Shown here in pieces: positions 33,747 to 39,787 of a DNA stretch of 45,618 bases. The DNA is taken from contig NZ_JACBJQ010000044.1 in assembly GCF_013404075.1 (NCBI RefSeq), positions 1 to 45,618 of the forward strand. The letters are read 5' to 3'. The notes under the pieces were generated by a model. That model ran no database searches and was not told the origin of the DNA. It saw only the letters and a program-made list of their open reading frames with translations. Both the position numbers and the translations under genes were made by a program. This stretch comes from Mycolicibacterium vinylchloridicum (GTDB taxonomy: Bacteria > Actinomycetota > Actinomycetes > Mycobacteriales > Mycobacteriaceae). How positions within the stretch are numbered: position 1 is the stretch's first letter; each line of letters starts with the position of its first letter.

Positions 33747-34967
33747 ATGACTGTGCACCGGATCGACGGGCATAAGCTGCTGAACTTCGCTTCCCACATC
33801 GACGACAACGCCGTCGAACAGGCCAAGCAAACGGCGGCCATGCCGTTCGTGCACCCGCACGTCGCGCTGATGCCCGACGTCCACAGTGGCAAGGGCTCCG
33901 CGGTCGGCACCGTGATCCCGACCATCGACGCGGTGATCCCGGCTGCGGTCGGCGTGGATATCGGCTGCGGGATGATCGCCGCCCGAACGACGTTCACCGC
34001 CGAGGACCTTGCGGGCCGCGACATGTCCGCGCTGCGGAAGGCGATCGAGTCGGCCATACCGCTGTCGCCGGGGAACTACAACCACGACGTGGATCGGTTC
34101 CCGTTCACGGCGGCGCGCATCGAGGCGCTTCAGAACCTTGCCTGGCCGGGTGACGACGGTGAGGACAAGACTCGCCTCAACGTCGACCTGTCCCATTCAC
34201 CGAAGTGGCGCGAGCAGCTCGGCTCGCTGGGCGGTGGCAACCACTTCATCGAGCTGTGCCTCGACGAGGCTGAAAGGGTATGGCTGTTCCTGCATTCCGG
34301 CTCCCGTGGGGTCGGGAACAAGATCGCCCTGAAGCACATCAAGGTGGCGCAGCAGCTGTGTAAGCGGTGGTGGATCGACCTGCCGCACCCCGACTTGGCC
34401 TACCTTCCGCAGGGCACGCCGGAGTTCGCGGCCTACCTGCGGGAGCTGAACTGGGCGCAGCGTTTCGCGATGGAGAACCGCGCGGAGATGATGGACCGCT
34501 TCGCACTGGTTTTCGGTGATTGGGTTGGCGCGCAGGGTGATACGAACGACTTCGTCGAGACGACGGTCAACACGCACCACAACTACACCGCCAAGGAGAA
34601 GCACGGCGGCAAGGATGTGTGGCTGACCCGTAAGGGTGCGATCGACGCTCACGAAGGCCTGCTGGGCATCATCCCGGGGTCGATGGGCACGCGGTCCTAC
34701 ATCGTGCGCGGCAAGGGGAATTCCGCCGGGCTCTGCTCGGCGCCGCACGGTGCTGGGCGGAGGTTCTCCCGCGCGGAGGCGCGGCGCCGGTTCACCGCTG
34801 ACGACCTCGCCGACCGTATGCGGGGCATCGAGTACCGGCACGGCGACGAGTGGGTGGACGAGATCCCGGACGCGTACAAGGACATTGACACCGTGATGAC
34901 CGATGCCGCTGACCTCGTGGAGGTTGTGCACGAGCTGCGGCAGGTGCTCAACGTCAAGGGCACGTAG
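33747..34967 (+). CDS. rtcB: RtcB-family RNA-splicing (tRNA) ligase
   Basis: A 406-residue GTP- and manganese-dependent ligase that joins RNA 2',3'-cyclic phosphate or 3'-phosphate ends to 5'-OH ends. Metal ligands and the guanylated His are in place: GVDIGCGM (D71, C74), LGGGNHFIEL (H166), FLHSGSRGVG (H183), NTHHNY (about H278) and CSAPHGAGRRF (H334). The frame is open back into the tRNA gene, but the ATG at 33747 begins the conserved N-terminus. No clear ribosome site is seen. In bacteria RtcB repairs cleaved tRNA or rRNA; being directly behind a tRNA-Leu gene it may be co-transcribed with it. Confidence 0.94.
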   Translation: MTVHRIDGHKLLNFASHIDDNAVEQAKQTAAMPFVHPHVALMPDVHSGKGSAVGTVIPTIDAVIPAAVGVDIGCGMIAARTTFTAEDLAGRDMSALRKAIESAIPLSPGNYNHDVDRFPFTAARIEALQNLAWPGDDGEDKTRLNVDLSHSPKWREQLGSLGGGNHFIELCLDEAERVWLFLHSGSRGVGNKIALKHIKVAQQLCKRWWIDLPHPDLAYLPQGTPEFAAYLRELNWAQRFAMENRAEMMDRFALVFGDWVGAQGDTNDFVETTVNTHHNYTAKEKHGGKDVWLTRKGAIDAHEGLLGIIPGSMGTRSYIVRGKGNSAGLCSAPHGAGRRFSRAEARRRFTADDLADRMRGIEYRHGDEWVDEIPDAYKDIDTVMTDAADLVEVVHELRQVLNVKGT

Positions 34968-34972
34968 GGGGG

Positions 34973-35001
34973 TTCTGGGTGTCACCTGCCTGGGCTAGCG
35001 T
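34973..35001 (+). promoter_or_regulatory. promoter-like site at the left flank of the IS110 element
   Basis: TAGCGT (34996-35001) fits the mycobacterial -10 consensus, with a poor -35 (TTCTGG) 17 bases upstream. If the element is removed, this -10 would lie about ten bases before the ATG of the glyoxalase-fold gene and is probably that gene's original promoter. It now faces the element's non-coding RNA region and transposase. Confidence 0.4.
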
Positions 35002-35023
35002 CGCATCAGTGTCAGGGTGAGGT

Positions 35024-35215
35024 CGCCGCTATCGCGGTGGTTGGATCCTGATCACCTGGTGTCTGGCTCGTAGCGTCGCTGCCGCCTTCGGGTTGGCATT
35101 CATGCGTTTTGTCGGCACCAGGTGAGAAGGACCGGCCGGCGTGACTTGATAGGAACGTGGCACCGCCCCCACTGAGATGTGTCCGCCGACCGGCCCAACT
35201 GTCACCTCACAGTGA
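35024..35215 (+). ncRNA. candidate bridge RNA of the IS110 element
   Basis: Three hairpins in a row. First, 35024-35039: six pairs with a TATC loop. Second, 35053-35124: outer stem CACCTGGTG/CACCAGGTG, apical hairpin 35081-35097 with a TTCG loop, and a two-sided internal loop. Third, 35133-35192: outer stem CGGCCGGC/GCCGACCG with one mismatch, apical stem GTGG/CCAC. This is the order known for IS621 bridge RNA (5' hairpin, target-binding loop, donor-binding loop). The internal loops contain segments matching both flanks and both element ends. The 5' and 3' ends of the transcript are estimates. Confidence 0.6.
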
Positions 35216-35230
35216 ATGGAGGCAACCACC

Positions 35231-36283
35231 ATGGTTGTTGTTGGAGCCGATGTCCACAAGCGCACTCATACCTTCGTCGCCGTCGACGAGGTTGGCCGCA
35301 AACTCGGTGAGAAGGTCGTGGAAGCAACGAGCACCGGTCATCGCCAAGCGGTGCGGTGGGCTCGCACTCAGTTCGGCGTTGAGTTGGTCTGGGCGATCGA
35401 GGATTGTCGACATCTGTCGGCACGATTAGAGCGCGATCTGTTGGCCGCAGATCAAAAGGTGGTGCGTGTCCCGCCGAAGTTGATGGCGTTGACACGTAAG
35501 TCTGCGCGCACCCGGGGCAAGTCCGATCCGATTGACGCCTTGGCAGTGGCGCGGGCGTACTTACGTGAGCCCGATCTACCGATAGCGTCTCACGACGAGG
35601 TGTCGCGCGAATTGAAGTTGCTTATCGATCGTCGTGAAGACCTTGTTGGGCAACGTACTTCGACGATCAATCGACTGCTGTGGCGGATACATGAACTCGA
35701 CCCGTCGCGGGCCCCGAAGCCTGCCTCCTTGGATCTTGCTAAACACCGCAGCCTGCTGGGTGACTGGCTTAGCACGCAGTCAGGTCTGGTCGCTGAGTTG
35801 GCTCGCGACGAGCTCGCTGACATCACTCGCCTCACCGAAGTGATCAACGCGCTAGCCAAGCGGATCGGTGAACGCGTCCGCGTGATCGCTCCTGCGCTGC
35901 TGGCAATACCGGGTTGTGGAGAGCTGACCGCAGCCAAGATCATCGGCGAAACAGCCGGGGTCAGCCGCTTCAAAAGCGAGGCAGCCTTCGCCCGCCACAG
36001 CGGGGTAGAACCGATCCCGGTCTGGTCAGGCAACACCGCCGGCCGGGTCCGGATGACCCGCTCGGGCAACCGACAACTCAACGCTGCCCTACACCGGATC
36101 GCGGTCACCCAGATCCGCCTCGAGGGCATGGGCCAGACCTACTACCGGCACCGCCTAACAGAAGGCGACTCCAGCACCGAGGCGCTGCGCTGCCTCAAAC
36201 GCCGGCTCGCCCGTGTGGTGTTCCACCACCTCCACACCGACGAAAGAACCCGACAACAGCCCTGCCAACCGGCCGCGGCTTGA
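35231..36283 (+). CDS. IS110-family transposase
   Basis: A 350-residue DEDD-type recombinase. The N-terminal RuvC-like domain has GADVHKRTHTFVAVDE and later AIEDCRHLSARL and GKSDPIDALAVARA; the C-terminal Tnp20 domain has IPGCGELTAAKIIGETAG and the serine-bearing segment FARHSGVEPIPVWSGNTAGRVRMTRSGNRQLNAALHR. ATG at 35231 is preferred over 35216 because GGAGG lies eight bases upstream of it. The stop codon lies within TTGACA only seven bases from the predicted right end. The gene looks intact, so the element may be active. Confidence 0.93.
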   Translation: MVVVGADVHKRTHTFVAVDEVGRKLGEKVVEATSTGHRQAVRWARTQFGVELVWAIEDCRHLSARLERDLLAADQKVVRVPPKLMALTRKSARTRGKSDPIDALAVARAYLREPDLPIASHDEVSRELKLLIDRREDLVGQRTSTINRLLWRIHELDPSRAPKPASLDLAKHRSLLGDWLSTQSGLVAELARDELADITRLTEVINALAKRIGERVRVIAPALLAIPGCGELTAAKIIGETAGVSRFKSEAAFARHSGVEPIPVWSGNTAGRVRMTRSGNRQLNAALHRIAVTQIRLEGMGQTYYRHRLTEGDSSTEALRCLKRRLARVVFHHLHTDERTRQQPCQPAAA

Positions 36284-36297
36284 CATAGGAGAAACCC

Positions 36298-36645
36298 ATG
36301 GCACTCAAGACCGAGAACATCACGTTCGATACCACCGATCCCGAAGGTCTGGCCGCGTGGTGGGCACGCGCGCTCGACGGCCAGGTCACTCCGATCGCCC
36401 CGCCGTTCTTCGTCGTGGTCAGTCGTCCCGACGGGCCCGGCCTGGCCTTCCAACAGGTGGAGGATCCGACGCCCGGCAAGAACAAGGTGCACCTCGACTT
36501 CTCCACCGACGACGTCGAGGCGGAGGTCGCCCGGTTGGTCGAGCTCGGCGCCACCGAGACCGCTCGCAACAGCTTCGGTGACTTCGGCTGGGTGGTGCTC
36601 GCCGATCCCGACGGGAACGCGTTCTGCGTAGCGCCGCACGCTTAG
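36298..36645 (+). CDS. glyoxalase/VOC-fold small protein
   Basis: A 115-residue single-domain vicinal-oxygen-chelate protein (MALKTENITFDTTDPEGLAAWWARALDG; KVHLDFSTDDVEAEVARLVELGA; VVLADPDGNAFCVAP), like many actinobacterial VOC proteins of unknown substrate, including antibiotic-binding and isomerase types. The ribosome site AGGAG nine bases before the ATG lies partly in the right end of the IS110 element, so the insertion seems to have replaced the native leader. The predicted target guide of the element pairs across this gene's start codon. Confidence 0.85.
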   Translation: MALKTENITFDTTDPEGLAAWWARALDGQVTPIAPPFFVVVSRPDGPGLAFQQVEDPTPGKNKVHLDFSTDDVEAEVARLVELGATETARNSFGDFGWVVLADPDGNAFCVAPHA

Positions 36646-36705
36646 CTCGCCGCCATCCGGCGCGCCCGGGACCGCCTCGGCGAGGATCCGGTCGAGGTAG
36701 GTTAG

Positions 36706-36800
36706 ATTGTTCCAATAGGTGACGTGCGTCACTCTTCTTGCCGTGCCGGCTGGATCTCATAGTCACAACACTGCAAATCTCATAGCTAAGCTAACGTTAG
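36706..36800. promoter_or_regulatory. palindrome-rich regulatory region
   Basis: Three inverted repeats occur in 95 bp that are clearly more A/T-rich than the surroundings: ATTG-TTC-CAAT (36706-36716), GTGACG-TG-CGTCAC (36719-36732) and the perfect ten-base palindrome CTAACGTTAG (36791-36800). These look like binding sites for dimeric regulators. They precede a 27-codon membrane peptide gene and a 53-codon gene. Confidence 0.4.
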
Positions 36801-36845
36801 AACTCTAAGGTCGGTCTCAGGTACTTATGTGAGATCGGAGCTACG

Positions 36846-36929
36846 GTGGTCGAGTTGGGCAAAGTTGTATACGTCATCTTCTTCCTGGTGGCGGCATTGT
36901 GGCTTTGCTTGACAGCCGAAAGCGATTAG
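36846..36929 (+). CDS. 27-residue putative single-helix membrane peptide
   Basis: A short frame starting GTG with GGAG five bases upstream. It encodes a peptide with Lys and Glu at the N-side, a hydrophobic run VVYVIFFLVAALWLCL of about 16 residues and an acidic tail TAESD. The composition is that of a small membrane protein. It lies just downstream of the palindrome-rich region and 23 bp before a 53-codon gene. No homologue is recognised; whether it is translated needs data. Confidence 0.4.
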   Translation: MVELGKVVYVIFFLVAALWLCLTAESD

Positions 36930-36952
36930 CACCGAGAGTGAGTGGCCCACCG

Positions 36953-37114
36953 ATGAGCGATTCCATCATGACTTCGGTCGATCTGATCCGCTACGCGATC
37001 GCAGATCAGGTGCGTGAGCTCGGCGGTGACGCCGACATGATCGATCAGATCGCCATGTCCGCCGCCTACGCCGTGTTCATCGGTGCCGCCGCCGATTCGG
37101 TTCGGCCTCGCTAG
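36953..37114 (+). CDS. small hypothetical protein, 53 residues
   Basis: A 53-residue, mildly acidic, helix-prone protein (TSVDLIRYAIADQVRELGGDADMIDQIAMSAAYAVFIGAA). The ATG at 36953 is preferred over the longer GTG-type start at 36899, which would overlap the membrane-peptide frame. No family recognised. Possibly co-transcribed with the 27-codon frame. Confidence 0.5.
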   Translation: MSDSIMTSVDLIRYAIADQVRELGGDADMIDQIAMSAAYAVFIGAAADSVRPR

Positions 37115-37649
37115 TTCCCCGGTTCGCTGCGGGCGCTGCCCGAGTGATTGCCGCGTCCCGGACGTCCAGTCGCTGGTGACCGACATCGACGAGCAAGCGC
37201 AAATGTGCGCCAACTGATCCAAAAGTACTGCGCCGCAAACCATTAGACATTTCCCGGCCCCCTGCCACGTTGTGCAGGGGGCCTTCACCGTTTGCGGTCA
37301 GTGTTGGCGCGTGCTTCGCCAGAATGCGCTGTTAGCTCCATAGAAAATTTGCTGGCATCGCTATAGGCATGCTCGATACCATGGCGGATAGGCGCAAGTC
37401 TCTTTGCGGGTAGCGGAACCGGGTGGGTGCAGCCCTCGGCCACTCGCTCGAATCAGGCACTCGGGCAGGGATACTGCCGGTCGTGGTGTCTATCACAGTG
37501 GTCGCACCGGTATCACATTGACGATTCACCGTAGCCAATAGCGATCTTGATCAGCTAAAATGCGATAATTCGCTAAAGTTGCACGTGCACGTCAAAGCTG
37601 GGCGCTTGTCAGCGGGGTGGGGCCCTACAACCGGAGGACGGAACCCACG
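37115..37649. other. 535-bp intergenic region without a supported gene
   Basis: Apart from a terminator hairpin at 37256-37283 and a ten-base palindrome TGCACGTGCA (37580-37589), nothing convincing is seen. Short open frames here lack ribosome sites and normal mycobacterial codon use. The palindrome and a GATAAT element (37564-37569) may belong to the promoter of the gene at 37650. Base composition is less GC-rich than the flanking core genes. Confidence 0.5.
37256..37283 (+). terminator. hairpin terminator
   Basis: GGCCCCCTGC and GCAGGGGGCC form a perfect ten-base stem around CACGTTGT. It follows the 53-codon gene by about 140 bp. No T-run follows, as is often the case in mycobacteria. Confidence 0.6.
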
Positions 37650-37859
37650 ATGGAAACTCTGTTGGGACTTGCCAAGGCGATACCCCCGGATGCGTGGCTG
37701 GTTCTGTCGGTCTTTGCCAGCGCCTTGGTGATCGGCCTGCATTGGGTCATTGCCCACATCGTCGGTCGAGACGGGTTCCGCGATGATCGAGACGCGTCGC
37801 GCGATGATATCGACACCGGCACCCACGTCGAGACCGAGCGGGAACTCCTCGGCAGCTGA
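37650..37859 (+). CDS. small single-pass membrane protein, 69 residues
   Basis: A 69-residue protein with one transmembrane helix (AWLVLSVFASALVIGLHWVIAHIVG, about 15-39) and a charged C-terminal tail rich in Asp, Arg and Glu. GGAGGACGGAA upstream of the ATG serves as ribosome site. No family recognised. It converges on the CocE-like hydrolase gene with 17 bp between stops. Confidence 0.6.
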   Translation: METLLGLAKAIPPDAWLVLSVFASALVIGLHWVIAHIVGRDGFRDDRDASRDDIDTGTHVETERELLGS

Positions 37860-37876
37860 TCTCCCACCCACTCCCT

Positions 37877-39763
37877 TCAGTGCGTGGTGGGGAAGTGTTC
37901 GGATCCCGGGCCGCTTGCCGGAATCACCGGGATCACCACTGCCGACGGATGCGCGGCGTCGTGCAGGATCGCCTGTGCCGCGGACACGGTCGCGGAGCTC
38001 AGACCGAACGGTTCACCGGTATTCGGATTGGGCGCGAACTGCGGGTAGTCGCTGCTGGAAATCTCCAGCCGGATCCGGTCGCCCGCGCGAAACAGATAAC
38101 TCGTCGGCCAGATCGCGATGTGGTACTCGTGGGGCTGATTCGGAATGGCCGGGCTCGGGTCCGACAACGAATCGCGAAACGCAGTCCGCAGAATGCCGTT
38201 GTTGAGGTTGATTGCGTCGCCATCGGGTTTGACCACGATCAGCTTTGCGGTGAAGTCGGTGTCGGCCGCCGATGACGCGGCCCACAGGTCGACGGTCACC
38301 GGACCGGTCACCTCGGTGTCCGCCGTAAGCGGATCGCTGCTGTAGATCAGGACATCGGAACGCTGCTCGACCGGAGTCTGGTCGTAGGGGCCCTGCGGGC
38401 CGGAACGGGCGCCGCAACACGAATGCCCGCCCATGCTGGGAGCGGGGTCGGTCGGGTCGTACACGTAGCGGTCAGGTGCCTGAACCGCCGGAGGGGCGCC
38501 GGTGCGCAATGTGCCGGTTCGCGCGCCCATCCCCCCGTCGCCCGACAGGAAGTAGCGGCTCCACTCGGTGTGGGGCAGCGGCCAACTGTCCGCCGACTTC
38601 CACCTGTTGGCGCCCATCAGAAAGTAGTCCACCCGCGGTGCACCCGATACGTTGTTGTCGACACCTTTCAGGAAGTGGTCGTACCACGCGAGCATCAACT
38701 CGTTGATCGGGCTCTCGCCGACGCTGCCGATGTCCTTCAGCAGCGGCGCCGGCTCGGAACCATGGCGGCCCCAGTCCACGTGGTCCCACGGACCGATGAC
38801 CAGCCGCTGATTCGTTCGGGCCTGCGGCGTGCCCGCCGAGTCCACCATCCCGGTGAAGTTCTCGATCCCCCCGGCGAGAAATGCGTCGTACCACCCTTCG
38901 ACGTCGAGCACCGGGACGCGGATCGACGGGTACCGGTCACGGATGCTCCATTGCCGCCAGAAGCCGTCACGTGACGAATGCGCGATCCAGTCGAAATACC
39001 ATGGCGCCACCTCGGGACTGGCGGGTTGCAAGGCCGGAAGAGACCGGTAAGGCCTGAAGTCCAGCCATCGGGTCGGGTCCGCCGACGCCGACTTCAGCGC
39101 ATTCGCGGTGAGGTCGTCGTGCCGGTTGGTCGCCGCGGTGGTCGCCAGCCCGATCGCCCACGGCAGTACGAACGCCAGCCGGAACTGGCCGCCCTCATAC
39201 ATCCAGCCGTCGAAATAGTCCGAGGCGGTATTGGCAGGCACGATCGTGACCAGATGCGGGGGAGCGGTTGTCGCGGCGAGCCACTGCGTCGCGCCCACGT
39301 AGGACGAGCCGTACATGCCCACCTTGCCGTTCGACCCCGGCAACGCCGCGGCCCATTCCACCGAGTCATAACCGTCGTCGCGGTCATGAGTGAACTCGCT
39401 GAAGGTTCCGCCGGAGGCGCCCTGCCCCCGAACGTCCTGAATGACAACGAGATAGCAGTGCGATGCGAACCAGTCCGGGCTCTGGTAGCGCGACGGCTGG
39501 ACCTGTGCGCCCGACTTTCCGTACTGGGTGCGCATCAGGATCACCGGGACGGGTTCGGCGCTGTCCGGCCGGTAGACATCGGCACGCAGGATCGTGCCGT
39601 CGCGCATCCGCGCCGCCACATCGGTCTGCTTGGTGACCCCGCACGGACCGCGGCCGCTCGACGGCGGCCAGGCCGAGTCCGCGGCGGGCCTGCCCGGCGC
39701 GCCGCACGCCGTCAGCACAAGAGCGAGCGTGCAGAGCACCGCCAGGACGCGCATCGCCAGCAC
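37877..39763 (-). CDS. CocE/NonD-family serine hydrolase, putative lipoprotein
   Basis: A 628-residue exported hydrolase of the X-Pro dipeptidyl-peptidase/CocE family. The N-terminus is a lipoprotein signal (LALVLTAC, lipidated Cys about 20). The alpha/beta-hydrolase core has nucleophile Ser in GMYGSSYVGATQW (about S153), acid in VEGWYDAFLAGG and His in GPWDHVDWG; the C-terminal jelly-roll follows (VTVDLWAASSAADTDFTAKL). GTG at 39763 is used, because TAGCGT lies six bases before it as a leaderless-type -10; ATG at 39754 is an alternative. It is 24 bp downstream of the large membrane protein gene. Likely an esterase or peptidase at the cell surface; substrate unknown. Confidence 0.9.
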   Translation of the reverse strand: MLAMRVLAVLCTLALVLTACGAPGRPAADSAWPPSSGRGPCGVTKQTDVAARMRDGTILRADVYRPDSAEPVPVILMRTQYGKSGAQVQPSRYQSPDWFASHCYLVVIQDVRGQGASGGTFSEFTHDRDDGYDSVEWAAALPGSNGKVGMYGSSYVGATQWLAATTAPPHLVTIVPANTASDYFDGWMYEGGQFRLAFVLPWAIGLATTAATNRHDDLTANALKSASADPTRWLDFRPYRSLPALQPASPEVAPWYFDWIAHSSRDGFWRQWSIRDRYPSIRVPVLDVEGWYDAFLAGGIENFTGMVDSAGTPQARTNQRLVIGPWDHVDWGRHGSEPAPLLKDIGSVGESPINELMLAWYDHFLKGVDNNVSGAPRVDYFLMGANRWKSADSWPLPHTEWSRYFLSGDGGMGARTGTLRTGAPPAVQAPDRYVYDPTDPAPSMGGHSCCGARSGPQGPYDQTPVEQRSDVLIYSSDPLTADTEVTGPVTVDLWAASSAADTDFTAKLIVVKPDGDAINLNNGILRTAFRDSLSDPSPAIPNQPHEYHIAIWPTSYLFRAGDRIRLEISSSDYPQFAPNPNTGEPFGLSSATVSAAQAILHDAAHPSAVVIPVIPASGPGSEHFPTTH

Positions 39764-39787
39764 GTCTCCACGCTACGCAGTCCGCGG

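Larger units (their letters stand above)
35006..36290 (+). mobile_element. IS110-family insertion sequence (IS110 group), about 1.29 kb
   Basis: One transposase gene preceded by a 225-bp structured non-coding left end and followed by a very short right end, the layout of the IS110 group (bridge-RNA region upstream of the gene). No terminal inverted repeats or target duplications are visible, as expected. The ends are set from guide matches: the RNA-loop matches change from flank to element between 35004 and 35006 on the left and between 36290 and 36292 on the right, leaving one unassigned base at each edge. The element separates a promoter-like site from the gene at 36298. Confidence 0.75.

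Noticed and set aside
36670..36693. Hairpin after the VOC gene (GACCG...CGGTC with inner CCTCG/CGAGG) as a terminator.
   Set aside because: The loop geometry is asymmetric and no T-run follows; too weak to list.
37332..37538. A 68-codon minus-strand open frame in the intergenic region.
   Set aside because: No ribosome site, no recognisable pattern, and composition unlike neighbouring genes.
33615..37650. Genomic island integrated at tRNA-Leu.
   Set aside because: I found no integrase gene and no repeat of the tRNA 3' end downstream. The loss of synteny is real, but site-specific integration is not supported.
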